The notes: generated by a model from the letters alone, not told the origin. A DNA stretch of 64,000 nt from Streptomyces sp. A0642 (GCF_004795105.1 NZ_SSBL01000024.1:55636-119635), one strand, 5' to 3'; shown: positions 26,046 to 34,604, counted from the first letter of the stretch. Numbers and translations are program-made.

Positions 26046-26807
26046 ATGGCCGACGCACCGTACAAGCTGATCCTCCTCCGCCACGGCGAGAGCGAATGGA
26101 ACGCGAAGAACCTGTTCACCGGTTGGGTGGACGTAGACCTCACCGACAAGGGCGAGAAGGAGGCGGTCCGCGGCGGTGAGCTGCTCAAGGACGCCGGCCT
26201 GCTCCCCGACGTCGTGCACACCTCCCTCCAGAAGCGCGCCATCCGCACCGCCCAGCTCGGGCTGGAGGCCGCGGACCGCCACTGGATCCCCGCCCACCGC
26301 ACCTGGCGCCTCAACGAGCGCCACTACGGCGCCCTCCAGGGCAAGGACAAGGCGCAGACGCTCGCCGAGTTCGGCGAGGAGCAGTTCATGCTCTGGCGCC
26401 GCTCGTACGACACCCCGCCGCCCGCCCTCGAGGACGGCACCGAGTTCTCGCAGAGCGACGACGCCCGCTACGCGACGATCCCCCCGGAGCTGCGCCCGCG
26501 CACGGAGTGCCTGAAGGACGTCGTCATCCGCATGCTGCCGTACTGGTACGACGGCATCGTCCCCGACCTGCTGACCGGCCGCACGGTCCTGGTCGCCGCC
26601 CACGGCAACAGCCTCCGGGCCCTGGTCAAGCACCTCGACGGCGTCTCGGACGCCGACATCGCGGGCCTGAACATCCCGACGGGCATCCCGCTCGCGTACG
26701 AACTGGACGAGAACTTCCGCCCGTTGAAGCCGGGTGGCACCTACCTCGACCCGGACGCGGCGAAGGCGGCCATCGAGGCCGTGAAGAACCAGGGCAAGAA
26801 GAAGTAA
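26046..26807 (+). CDS. gpmA: 2,3-bisphosphoglycerate-dependent phosphoglycerate mutase
   Basis: 253 residues. LLRHGESEWN (phospho-His13) opens the protein. FTGWVDVDLTDKG, RLNERHYGALQGKDKA and VAAHGNSLRALVKHLDG (second His) follow in the canonical order, and the end GGTYLDPDA is normal. It interconverts 3- and 2-phosphoglycerate in glycolysis. Two successive hairpins terminate it. Start ATG at 26046. Confidence 0.96.
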   Translation: MADAPYKLILLRHGESEWNAKNLFTGWVDVDLTDKGEKEAVRGGELLKDAGLLPDVVHTSLQKRAIRTAQLGLEAADRHWIPAHRTWRLNERHYGALQGKDKAQTLAEFGEEQFMLWRRSYDTPPPALEDGTEFSQSDDARYATIPPELRPRTECLKDVVIRMLPYWYDGIVPDLLTGRTVLVAAHGNSLRALVKHLDGVSDADIAGLNIPTGIPLAYELDENFRPLKPGGTYLDPDAAKAAIEAVKNQGKKK

Positions 26808-26820
26808 GCAGAACCGAAGA

Positions 26821-26858
26821 GGCCCCCCACCTGCGGGTTTTCCGCGTGGTGGGGGGCC
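26821..26858 (+). terminator. Terminator 1 of gpmA
   Basis: GGCCCCCCACC pairs with GGTGGGGGGCC across a loop containing GGGTTTTCC. It begins 13 bp after the gpmA stop. Confidence 0.8.
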
Positions 26859-26880
26859 GCCGTGTGTCCGGGGTCCCTGG

Positions 26881-26924
26881 GGGTCTCCGCCATTCCGGCG
26901 GAAACGCCGGGAGGGCGGAGACCC
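26881..26924. terminator. Terminator 2 between gpmA and the convergent gene
   Basis: Outer arms GGGTCTCCGCC/GGCGGAGACCC and inner arms CCGGCG/CGCCGG close on a GAAA tetraloop. It stands between convergent genes and can serve both. Confidence 0.8.
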
Positions 26925-26946
26925 ACGGACGGTCAGGGCAACGGAC

Positions 26947-27642
26947 TCAGTACTGCATGTAGCCCGGGACGGTGGCGGGGCCGAAGAGGACCGCGCTCGT
27001 CTCATCGTGCTGGCGGCGGTGGCGGCCGTTCCTGCCCACCTCGGTGACCGGGGTGGCCAGCGTGAGCATGCCGTCGTCGGCGAGGGCCTGCACCCGGATC
27101 AGCAGCGCCCGCACGCTCACGCCCAGTTCGCTCGCCACCGTCTGCAGGTCGACGCCGGACTCCCAGCTCCACAGCAGTACGGAATCCATGCTCGGCGTCC
27201 AGGCGGCGGCCTCCATCGGGGCGTGCGGGACGGACGGCGTCATCTGGGGCGGCACCGGAGTCTGGTGGGGCGGGTCGGCGGCGGGGAGGGGCAGTTCCTC
27301 CCTGGGGTGGGGCAGGCCGTCCAGGGAGGGGGGTGGGCCGCCGGCGGGTTCCGGTTGTGGCTGTGGAGGGTTGCTCAGGAGGGATTCGGCAACCGATCGG
27401 GCGTCGTTGCGCCCCACGGTGCGGCGCGCCAGACGCACCTCGCGCTCGTTCAGGCCCAGCAGCTCGGCGATGGCCCCGTCGTCGCCCACCGTGACGGCGA
27501 ACGCCGCGAGGGTACGGCTGCGCGCCGCCTGCGCTTCGTCGAGTACTTCCTGCGCCTGACGCATCTCCTCGTCGTTGGCGAGGAAGGCTTGCGCCAGGAC
27601 GGTGTGCCGCTCCCAGAATTCACGTGGTTCCACGCCAGTCAC
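26947..27642 (-). CDS. Conserved actinobacterial protein with C-terminal HTH-like segment
   Basis: 231 residues from GTG at 27642, or 228 from GTG at 27633 (VEPREFWERHTV). Residues 1-95 are helical (FLANDEEMRQAQEVLDEAQAAR, ELLGLNEREVRLARRTVG), suggesting a first helix-turn-helix. A Pro-rich linker (about 100-150) follows, and then a second segment, SGVDLQTVASELGVSVRALLIRVQALADDGML, that reads like an HTH. It may be a DNA-binding regulator specific to actinomycetes. I do not know a named family. It converges on gpmA. Confidence 0.7.
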   Translation of the reverse strand: MTGVEPREFWERHTVLAQAFLANDEEMRQAQEVLDEAQAARSRTLAAFAVTVGDDGAIAELLGLNEREVRLARRTVGRNDARSVAESLLSNPPQPQPEPAGGPPPSLDGLPHPREELPLPAADPPHQTPVPPQMTPSVPHAPMEAAAWTPSMDSVLLWSWESGVDLQTVASELGVSVRALLIRVQALADDGMLTLATPVTEVGRNGRHRRQHDETSAVLFGPATVPGYMQY

Positions 27643-27748
27643 AACGCCTCGACGCGTGCGGGGAACGGATACCGGGGACAAAAGGGTCCGACCAGCCTAA
27701 TCAGCGACTTGCCGGATCTGACGATCATCTGCCTGGCGGTCCGGCACG

Positions 27749-28369
27749 TCAGTCCCCGTGGGGCCCTCCGGCCGCATCCCGCGAGCCGGGCCCGGACGGC
27801 TGCCATCCATGGGTCAGCAGGTCGAAGACCGCGTCGACGGCCGCGCGCGAATCCTGTCGTCCCGTAGCCAGCGCGGGGACCTCCAGGACGAAGCGGGCGA
27901 GGGCCGCACAGGTGATGTCGTCGGGCCCCCGGCCGAGTTCCTCCGCGATCGCCTCGCCGAGGGCCCCCGCGTGCCGCATCCACATGCGCTCCCCGTACTC
28001 ACGCAGGGCGGGACTCCCGTCCACCAGCGCGGTGAACGAGGCCCGGCGGGGGTCCGAAGCGAGCCGCCCCCAGGACGTGAGCGCGTGAGCGCGGAGCGCT
28101 TCGACCACGTCCTGTCCGGCGGGCCGGTCCCTGACGGCTGCGACCAGCTCGGCCTCGACTTCCGCCTCGCGGTCGAAAACCAGCGCCTCCTTGCTCGGGA
28201 AGTGCGCGAAGAGGGTCGTCGTCGACACGTCGGCCCTCTCGGCCACCTCTCGGACGCTCACTCGTTCGAAACCGTGCTCCAGGAAGAGCTCCAGGGCGGC
28301 GTCGGCGATGGCCTGCCTGGTCGCGGCCTTCTTGCGCTCGCGGCGGCCAACGGCCGGGGTGTCGGACAT
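27749..28369 (-). CDS. TetR family transcriptional regulator
   Basis: 206 residues from ATG at 28369. The N-terminal HTH (RQAIADAALELFLEHGFERVSVREVAERADVSTTTLFAHFPSK region) is typical of TetR. The C-terminal ligand domain is variable. It is divergent from a TetX-like monooxygenase, with a palindromic operator in between, so it most likely represses that gene and itself until a ligand binds. Confidence 0.9.
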   Translation of the reverse strand: MSDTPAVGRRERKKAATRQAIADAALELFLEHGFERVSVREVAERADVSTTTLFAHFPSKEALVFDREAEVEAELVAAVRDRPAGQDVVEALRAHALTSWGRLASDPRRASFTALVDGSPALREYGERMWMRHAGALGEAIAEELGRGPDDITCAALARFVLEVPALATGRQDSRAAVDAVFDLLTHGWQPSGPGSRDAAGGPHGD

Positions 28370-28401
28370 GCCGTCACCGTATCCCATTACTGGAACGAAG
28401 C

Positions 28402-28426
28402 AGAAACTGGAACGGTTGCAGTTTCT
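28402..28426. promoter_or_regulatory. Operator between the TetR gene and the monooxygenase gene
   Basis: An inverted repeat AGAAACTG (28402-28409) and CAGTTTCT (28419-28426) has a 9-bp spacer. The unit ACTGGAACG occurs twice in direct orientation (28389-28397 and 28406-28414), giving extra half-sites. The position between divergent start codons fits a TetR operator. Confidence 0.7.
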
Positions 28427-28554
28427 TAGTCGTTTCTGCTTTGGTGGTTCCGGCGGGGCTGTCGCCCCTCGCGGCGGCACCCACCGCATCGCGGCATCGC
28501 CACGCCGGGGCGCCGTCAGCGCCCCGGCCCTCCACCCTCCGAAGGGGAACCACC

Positions 28555-29700
28555 ATGAACGCTCCGACGCCCTCCAGCGCGCGCATCAGCATCATCGGGG
28601 CCGGCCCGGGAGGCTTGACCTGCGCACGCGTCCTTCAACGGCACGGCATCGCGGTGACCGTCTACGACCGCGACCCTGACGCCCACTCCAGGAACCAGGG
28701 AGGCTCACTTGATCTGCACGACGATGACGGCCAACTCGCCCTCCGCGAGGCCGGGCTGCTGGAGGAGTTCTTCGCGCTCGCCAGGTTCGAGGGCCAGGAG
28801 ATGCGCCGCCTCGACCGGGCGGGGAATGTCCTGGACCACCACGTCCCGGACGAGGGCGAAACGGCCGCCCCCGAGATCGACCGCGGACAACTGCGCGACC
28901 TCCTGCTGCGCTCGCTCACCGAGGGAACGGTTCAGTGGGGCCGCCCGCTCGACTCGGTGAGCGGACCTGACAACGGGTCACGCACGCTGACGTTCGCGGA
29001 CGGAGCGACCGTCGAGACCGACCTCGTGATCGGGGCGGACGGCGCCTTCTCCCGTGTCCGCCCCGCCGTGTCGCCCGCGACACCGGCCTACACGGGGGTC
29101 GGTTTCCTCGAGGCGTGGTTCGACGCCATGGAGACCGCACACCCCGAAGTGTCCGAACTGGTCGGGAAGGGCAGCGCCCACGCGGCCGACGGGAAGCGTG
29201 GCCTCTTCGCGCAACGGAATAGCGGCGGCCACATGCGCGTCTACCTCATGCAGTGCGTCCCCGCGGACTGGATCGCGGCGCACGGGCTCCGTCCCGAGGA
29301 CACCGAGGCCATCCGCGCCCACCTGCTGAGGGAGTACGCGGACTGGTCACCGCGGATGCTCCGCCTGATCACCGACAACGACGGCCCCTACGTCGACCGA
29401 CCGCTCCTCGCCCTGCCGGTGCCGCACACCTGGGAGCACTCCCCCGGCGTGACGCTCCTGGGAGACGCCGCCCACCTCATGCCGCCGCTGGGCGTGGGCG
29501 TCAACCTCGCCATGCTCGACGCGAGCGAACTCGCGCTCGCACTCGCGCACTCCGCCACCGTCGACGACGCCGTCCGCCGCTACGAAAGCGCGATGCTGCC
29601 GCGTTCGGCCGCGATCGCCCGGTCGCTCGAAGGCGGCGCCCAGTCCCTGCTCGACCTCCCCGACCCCGATGAGCAGGGCTTCGGCCCGGCCCGGCGCTGA
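28555..29700 (+). CDS. FAD-dependent monooxygenase, TetX-like
   Basis: 381 residues. It has the dinucleotide fold SIIGAGPGGLTCARVLQRHG at the N-terminus, ARG-type EIDRGQLRDLLL, the DG region DLVIGADGAFSRVR, and the GD motif VTLLGDAAHLMPPLGVGVNL. The order and spacing fit group A flavin hydroxylases, and the GD segment is close to tetracycline-inactivating TetX and related aromatic hydroxylases. It uses NAD(P)H and oxygen. The substrate (tetracycline-like or aromatic) is inferred. Ribosome site gaaggggaacc precedes the ATG. Likely controlled by the divergent TetR. Confidence 0.87.
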   Translation: MNAPTPSSARISIIGAGPGGLTCARVLQRHGIAVTVYDRDPDAHSRNQGGSLDLHDDDGQLALREAGLLEEFFALARFEGQEMRRLDRAGNVLDHHVPDEGETAAPEIDRGQLRDLLLRSLTEGTVQWGRPLDSVSGPDNGSRTLTFADGATVETDLVIGADGAFSRVRPAVSPATPAYTGVGFLEAWFDAMETAHPEVSELVGKGSAHAADGKRGLFAQRNSGGHMRVYLMQCVPADWIAAHGLRPEDTEAIRAHLLREYADWSPRMLRLITDNDGPYVDRPLLALPVPHTWEHSPGVTLLGDAAHLMPPLGVGVNLAMLDASELALALAHSATVDDAVRRYESAMLPRSAAIARSLEGGAQSLLDLPDPDEQGFGPARR

Positions 29701-29836
29701 CACGCGCTCCGGGCCCCGGCCGCACCGCGACTGCCGTGACGATCCGCGCCGATGCGGATGCGGCGTGGCCGGGAGTGACGCCCCTCACGCCGCGTCGTAC
29801 TCTGTGGCGCATGCGGGGAGAGCGGGGAGAGCAGCC

Positions 29837-30085
29837 ATGAGTGAGCCCCTGAAGACCTTTGTCGGCGGCGCCGAGGTCGAGGTGCCCAACAGCATCCCGG
29901 CCATCCGCGACGCCCTGCCCGAGGCGCTGCGCGAGGAGTTCGACCGTGCCATCAACGAGGCCGGGGTGAACGAGATCCAGGCCGTGATGCGGCACTGGAT
30001 GCTGGAGGCCGTACCCGATCCGGAGGCCGAACGGATCCTGGACCGGCTCGCTCGCGACGAGGCCGAGAGGCGGAGCGTCGCTTGA
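29837..30085 (+). CDS. Putative antitoxin (DUF6247-like)
   Basis: 82 residues. It starts with a short beta segment, then helices IPAIRDALPEALREEFDRAIN and EIQAVMRHWMLEAV, and a charged tail. The block PAIRDALPEALREEFDRA recalls DUF6247 proteins, small partners encoded before RelE/ParE-like genes in actinomycetes. ATG at 29837. The gene ends in TTGA, where the TTG is the start of the next gene, so both are made together. Confidence 0.68.
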   Translation: MSEPLKTFVGGAEVEVPNSIPAIRDALPEALREEFDRAINEAGVNEIQAVMRHWMLEAVPDPEAERILDRLARDEAERRSVA

Positions 30086-30324
30086 GTTTCCGGATCTCCT
30101 ACGCGCCGCCCGCCGACGACACCCTGGCCAAGATGCGGGACGGCGAGACCTTCCGGGACGAGATGGCGCGCACGCTGGGGCGCGCGCCGTACGGGCACGG
30201 CTCGTCCGCCGTCAAGGACGAGCACGATCGCCGCGAGGCGACGGTCGCCGGGGCGATCGTGCTCTATTACGTCTCCAGGTCGGTCCTGACCGTCACCGTG
30301 GTGCGGCTGGTCCCGCTGCCCTGA
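30082..30324 (+). CDS. Putative RelE/ParE-superfamily toxin
   Basis: 80 residues starting with TTG that overlaps the antitoxin stop by 4 bp. ISYAPPADDTLAKM at the N-terminus and the closing strands AIVLYYVSRSVLTVTVVRLVPLP match the beginning and end of RelE/ParE toxins (a final R-V-x-Y and V-x-V-V-R strand pair). In that family the products cut mRNA or block gyrase. The catalytic residues are poorly conserved, so activity is uncertain. Its last codons are the first copy of a tandem repeat. Confidence 0.62.
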   Translation: MSFRISYAPPADDTLAKMRDGETFRDEMARTLGRAPYGHGSSAVKDEHDRREATVAGAIVLYYVSRSVLTVTVVRLVPLP

Positions 30325-30443
30325 GCGACCTTCACCGAGATGCAGCCGGTCCCACTGCCGTGAACAACGGCCCCGTGGTGCGGCTGGTCCCGCTGCCCTG
30401 ACCGGTCGTCACCGTGGTGCGGCCGTCACGCCCGTGCCGGGCG
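30294..30443. repeat. Degenerate tandem repeat, 38-39 bp period, at the toxin 3' end
   Basis: Copies start at 30294, 30333, 30371 and 30410 and share the core GTGGTGCGGCTGGTCCCGCT. Copies 1 and 3 are nearly identical and both include the terminal TGA. Copy 2 has several substitutions and copy 4 is partial. Confidence 0.75.
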
Positions 30444-30466
30444 CGCCCCAGCGCCCTGACCGGTCC

Positions 30467-31270
30467 TCAGCCGAGCTTCGCCGCCTGGGCGTCGATGACG
30501 GCGGTCGGCAGCTCGAAGTCCCCGCCCGCGCCGGACGCGCCGAGGTTGAGCGCGGTCAGCGAGGCGAGCGTGGTGCCCTTGCGGATCTCGATGAGCTTCA
30601 TGGCGCTCTTCTCGCCTTCCGCCTCGACCGTCACCGTCCAGGCGACGGCTTCCTCGCCGCCCTTGACCGGCACCTCCGCGATCTTGAGGACCTTCTGCTT
30701 CGATCCGGCGGCGGTGAAGGTGAAGCCGGAGGCGCACCCGGTCGCGGCGGTGCGCAGGCCGGCCAGCGCCTCCTCGGCGCCCTTGCCGTCGTACGAGGAC
30801 AACGTGTCGAGCGTCGTCGTGATGTCGAAGGCCGCCTTGAACGCCTCCGCCGGGTCGTCGCTCTCCTTGTCGCCGCCCTTCTTCGGCTGGTTGGCGATCC
30901 TGCGCTGCGTGGACGCGGCAGGCGTACCGGACTTGGCGCCCATCAGCGCGTCGGCGAAGACGTCGCAGGCGGCCTTGTCGGTGGTGACGGCGTCGCCGGT
31001 GATCGAGTCGGCGGGGCCGGCCTTGGCTACCTTGTGGCCCTTGACGTCACCCTGGGCCAGCGAGACCTTCTCCAGCTCGGCGGCGGTCAGCGCCTTGGCG
31101 GACGACGTGTCGCCGCCCTTGTCCGCGGGCTCGGCGGAGGAGGTGGCGCCCCCCTTGCCGTCGTCCTTGCCGGCGCTGTCCCCGGAGTCCGACCCGCAGG
31201 CCGCGGTGAGCAGCGCCAGGGACATCACGGTGGCGGCAACGGCGGTACGGCGTATGGCAGTGGGTCGCAT
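30467..31270 (-). CDS. Secreted lipoprotein of unknown function
   Basis: 267 residues from ATG at 31270. The signal peptide ends in lipobox LTAAC (Cys25). A Gly/Ser/Asp/Lys-rich linker of about 35 residues precedes a folded domain of about 200 residues (KALTAAELEKVSLAQGDVKG to ELPTAVIDAQAAKLG). The pattern of two Cys (DKAACDVF and ATGCASGF) and periodic beta strands resembles LppX/LprG-like or PknH sensor-like actinobacterial lipoproteins, but no firm family is recognised. It likely sits on the outer face of the membrane. Confidence 0.72.
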   Translation of the reverse strand: MRPTAIRRTAVAATVMSLALLTAACGSDSGDSAGKDDGKGGATSSAEPADKGGDTSSAKALTAAELEKVSLAQGDVKGHKVAKAGPADSITGDAVTTDKAACDVFADALMGAKSGTPAASTQRRIANQPKKGGDKESDDPAEAFKAAFDITTTLDTLSSYDGKGAEEALAGLRTAATGCASGFTFTAAGSKQKVLKIAEVPVKGGEEAVAWTVTVEAEGEKSAMKLIEIRKGTTLASLTALNLGASGAGGDFELPTAVIDAQAAKLG

Positions 31271-31514
31271 GGCCCGTCCTTCTGTCTCAGGATGTTCCAC
31301 CCGCACGAGAGCGGCCGCCGCCGGGTTCGGCGCGGCAATGAGGAATCGTGGGGTTTGCCAACTCTATGAGCCCGCTGTGGTTTGGCAATCCGTCATAGCG
31401 GGCATCGCCCGTGATCGTGACGACGTCGTGATCACCTCGTGAAGGCTCTGAACTGGGCAATTGCCCCAGATGGCAGCAACACGTCAGGGGGTGGCCGCTT
31501 GCGAAGGGGTCCTG

Positions 31515-32528
31515 ATGGCGATGAGTTCCGCCCTGTCCGCCGTGCTCGGTTCCGTGGGCGTGGCTCCGGAGCTGGTCGCCTCGTGTGACGCGCTGGCCGG
31601 CGGCACCTACAACTCCGTCACCCGTGTGGCGCTCGCCGACGGCAGGCGGTGGGTGGTGAAGACGCCGCCGCCGGACGGTGAGCGTCTGCGGTATGAGCGC
31701 GATCTGCTGGTGAACGAGGTCGCGTTCTACGAAGCCGCGGCCACGCTCGCCGGGGAGTCCGCCGTCCCCGCCGTCGTGCACCACGGGCTCGACCCGGCCG
31801 CCCCCGGGGGCGCGTACGTGATCATGACGGAGCGTCCCGGGCGGCCCTGGCACGAGATCGCCGGCGTCCTGACCGGTGCCGACGAGCGCCGGCTGCGCGC
31901 GGAGCTCGGGCGGGTCGTCGGCCGGCTGCACACCGTGCCCGGGCCGGGCGGTTTCGGCTATCCCTCCACCGCCCTCGGCCCGTTGGCCGCCACGTGGCGC
32001 GAGGCGTTCACCGCGATGACCGATGCCGTGCTGGACGACGCGCGGGCGTACGGGGCGCGGCTGCCGCGTACGCCCGAGGACATCGCCCGCCGGCTCGGCG
32101 CCGCTTCGTACGTACTGGACGACGTCTCCCGGCCCGCCCTGGTCCACTTCGACCTGTGGCAGGGCAACGTCCTGGTCGCCGGGGAGCCGGGGGCGCGGCG
32201 GATCGGCGGGATCATCGACGGGGAGCGGATGTTCTGGGGCGACCCGGCCGCCGACTTCGTCTCGCTCGCCCTGTTCGGGAACGTGGAGCAGGACGAGGAC
32301 TTCCTGAGCGGGTACGGGTCGGCGGCGCCGGGCGGACCGGTGCAGTTCGACGGTTCGCTGCGGCTGCGGCTCGCGCTGTACCGGGCCTACCTCTACCTGA
32401 TCATGCTGGTGGAGACGGTGCCCCGGAAGACGTCCGGCGAGCAGCTGGAAGGGACGTGGAACGAGGTGGCACCGCGGCTCGAAGCGGCGCTCGACGACGT
32501 GGAGTCGGCGCTGCGGGCCCGGGGGTGA
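31515..32528 (+). CDS. Aminoglycoside phosphotransferase/fructosamine kinase-like protein
   Basis: 337 residues from ATG at 31515, after gaagggg. It has a nucleotide loop GGTYNSVTRVALADGRRWVVK with the ATP Lys, the catalytic loop ALVHFDLWQGNVLV (Asp, Asn) and the metal motif GIIDGERMFWGDPAADF. This is a complete phosphotransferase (APH-like) kinase. Substrate unknown: a sugar amine or small alcohol is possible. The stop is followed after 25 bp by the palindromic element at 32554. Confidence 0.85.
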   Translation: MAMSSALSAVLGSVGVAPELVASCDALAGGTYNSVTRVALADGRRWVVKTPPPDGERLRYERDLLVNEVAFYEAAATLAGESAVPAVVHHGLDPAAPGGAYVIMTERPGRPWHEIAGVLTGADERRLRAELGRVVGRLHTVPGPGGFGYPSTALGPLAATWREAFTAMTDAVLDDARAYGARLPRTPEDIARRLGAASYVLDDVSRPALVHFDLWQGNVLVAGEPGARRIGGIIDGERMFWGDPAADFVSLALFGNVEQDEDFLSGYGSAAPGGPVQFDGSLRLRLALYRAYLYLIMLVETVPRKTSGEQLEGTWNEVAPRLEAALDDVESALRARG

Positions 32529-32553
32529 CCGTGGCCCGCGGTGCCGGAGCCCT

Positions 32554-32721
32554 CTGAGGGCTGTCCCGCCATTCCTGGTGGATCAGCGCGCGGCGTCAGA
32601 TGCGGTGCATCGCAAGACGGAGAGGCGCCCGCATACTGGATGTATGCGGGCGTTCCGACAACGCGGCGAGGTGCCGTAGCTGTCGTCGGGCGCCCGCCAG
32701 GAATCGCGGGACAGCCCTCAG
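32554..32721. repeat. 168-bp branched palindromic intergenic element
   Basis: The outer arms 32554-32578 and 32697-32721 are 25 nt long with 24 complementary positions. Inside are GATGC/GCATC (32599-32611), an 11-bp perfect hairpin around TGGAT, CGCCCGCATAC/GTATGCGGGCG (about 32626-32652), and CGGC/GCCG. The whole can fold as a multi-branched RNA or cruciform, as MITEs and structured RNAs do. It lies between convergent genes, and its right arm contains the stop codon of the beta-helix protein gene. Confidence 0.75.
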
Positions 32722-34451
32722 ATCCGGCGCGCCAAGGCCCGTTGGGCGTCGTGCAGGTTGTGCGGGCTCACGGCCTGCGGAGTTCCGTACGCCTCCAGGC
32801 GGGTGTGCAGGTCGCCGGTGAAGTCGGGGACGTCGGTCTGGTCGAACTCCTTCACCTCGCTCACCCCGACGGTCGCGCTGTACGGGGCGAGGCCGTCGAT
32901 CCGCATCAGGCCGGCCCGGCCGTTGGTGACGCGGATGTTCCAGTGCGTGAAGCGGGCGCCGAACAGCGGTCCGGCGCTCGCGTCGCCGCCGTGGCGCCCG
33001 TTGTTGTTCACCGTGATGTCGGTGCGGACGTTCGCGAACGGCATCCCGCGGTGCGAGTCGAAGGTGCCCATCTCCATCACGCCGCGCGACCAGACGTTGT
33101 GGCTGGACAGTCCCTCGACGTTGATGCCGTGCAGCTGCGTCCCGGAGGGTGCCGGCACGGTGCGCTGCTCGATGGTGAAGTCCTCGATCAGGTTGTCGTG
33201 ACTGCCCTCGCGGCAGTAGTACGGGTGGTGCGAGCCGCGCCCCGCGACCTTCGTGCGGCGCAGGGTGCAGGCGGACGCGCCGATGAGGCCGAAGCCGTTG
33301 TCGACGTGGCGGACGGTGACGTCGTCGGCCCAGCAGTCGTACGCGCACTGGAACGCGACGCCGTTGTAGCCCTGGTCGAGCAGGTGCGGCGACTGCGGGG
33401 TCTCCACCGCTTCGAGGGTGAGCCCTTCGACGCCCGAGCCGGTGAGCGGGGTGGCCAGGGTGGTGAGGCGCGGGTCCCACTCGGGGCGGACGTCGAGGGG
33501 GAGGGGCCGCTCCAGAGTGACCCGGCGGCCGTGCACGGCGGTGATGCGGACCGGCCACTCGTAGGGGACGTACGACGTCAGCTTGGTCTTGTCGTCCCAG
33601 TAGTACGCCGCGGCACCGGCGCCGCCGCCCGCCATGTGCTCCAGGAGGGTGTGGGCGGAGTCGTCGGCGAGGCGGAGGAGGACGAGTGCGCCGCGCTTCA
33701 GCCTCCGGGTGTCGTCGACGGTGATCGTGCGGTCGCCGAGCCGGGCGGGGGCGACGGTGGTCAGGGTCTGCCAGGCGTCGCGCCTGTTGCCCGTCCATCC
33801 TTCGAACGGCCAGGCCTTCGCCTTGATGGCGTCGGTGAGCGAGGTCCAACGGGCCTCGGGGCAGAGCCAGATGAGACCGCCCGCCCAGGACCAGCTGGAC
33901 TTGTCACCTCCGTAGCGGCTGCCGTACACGCCGATGAGCTCGGTGAGGTTCTTCGTCGCGTGCAGCGTGGTGCGGCCGCTGCCGGCGCCGCGGACCACGA
34001 CGTTGCTGTGGCCGATGCGGATGACGTCGTCGATGCGGTACGTGCCCTCGGGGATGAGGACCGTGCCACCGCCGCGTCGTCCGGCAGCGGCGATGGCACG
34101 GTTGATCGCGGGGGCGGCGTCGGCGGAGCCGTCCGGCTCGGCGCCGTAGTGCAGGACGTCGGCGGTGAAGCCGTGGCCGGGGCGGGGGCGGGGCAGCTCG
34201 GAGCCGGCGCGGTAGCCGGCCCGGCCGATGAACGGGATCTGCGGGTGGGTGAAGGGCGCTGCGGCGAACTCCCGCCACAGCGGCGTGAACCGGGCCCGGC
34301 CGCCGGCGGCGATCGTGTCGCCGCCCGCGGCGAGGGCCGTCCCGCCGCTCAGCGTTCCCGTCGCGGCGGCGGCGGCGACGGCCACCGCGCTGCCGAGCAG
34401 TCCACGCCTGCTGACGCTTCCCTGGGTCGCGTCGGTCCCCTTGGTCGCCAT
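32718..34451 (-). CDS. Tat-exported right-handed beta-helix protein (pectate-lyase superfamily/GH28-related)
   Basis: 577 residues. A twin-arginine signal SRRGLLGSAVAVAAAAA (14-30) indicates folded export. Residue about 95 onward carries FTADVLHYGAEPDGSADAAPAINRAI and GGGTVLIPEGTYRI, the start of the pectate lyase 3/GH28-related beta-helix. Repeated short strands follow (NVVVRGAGSGRTTLHA, GVEGLTLEAVETPQ, DVTVRHVDNGFGLIGASAC). It is probably a polysaccharide-acting or -binding enzyme. No catalytic residues can be assigned with confidence. The stop codon is part of the palindromic element. Confidence 0.83.
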   Translation of the reverse strand: MATKGTDATQGSVSRRGLLGSAVAVAAAAATGTLSGGTALAAGGDTIAAGGRARFTPLWREFAAAPFTHPQIPFIGRAGYRAGSELPRPRPGHGFTADVLHYGAEPDGSADAAPAINRAIAAAGRRGGGTVLIPEGTYRIDDVIRIGHSNVVVRGAGSGRTTLHATKNLTELIGVYGSRYGGDKSSWSWAGGLIWLCPEARWTSLTDAIKAKAWPFEGWTGNRRDAWQTLTTVAPARLGDRTITVDDTRRLKRGALVLLRLADDSAHTLLEHMAGGGAGAAAYYWDDKTKLTSYVPYEWPVRITAVHGRRVTLERPLPLDVRPEWDPRLTTLATPLTGSGVEGLTLEAVETPQSPHLLDQGYNGVAFQCAYDCWADDVTVRHVDNGFGLIGASACTLRRTKVAGRGSHHPYYCREGSHDNLIEDFTIEQRTVPAPSGTQLHGINVEGLSSHNVWSRGVMEMGTFDSHRGMPFANVRTDITVNNNGRHGGDASAGPLFGARFTHWNIRVTNGRAGLMRIDGLAPYSATVGVSEVKEFDQTDVPDFTGDLHTRLEAYGTPQAVSPHNLHDAQRALARRI

Positions 34452-34527
34452 GAGCCCGGCCCACCTTCCTGTCCATCACGGATGTGAACGATGTTCATAT
34501 CTGCGTCGGCGGTGAGCATGCCACGAG

Positions 34528-34559
34528 CCCGGTGCACGGCGAAAGGGTCGTGCACCGGG
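34528..34559 (-). terminator. Hairpin after the YbjN gene
   Basis: CCCGGTGCAC and GTGCACCGGG pair across 12 nt, 45 bp past the YbjN stop on the minus strand. Just beyond, gaacgatgttcata (from about 34486) is the promoter region of the beta-helix gene. Confidence 0.7.
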
Positions 34560-34604
34560 TAAATCCTCAGCCGGACTCGGCCGGTGGCGTGGGCGTGCTG
34601 CCCG

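Noticed and set aside
30294..30443. CRISPR array
   Set aside because: The repeats are continuous degenerate duplications of coding sequence without unique spacers.
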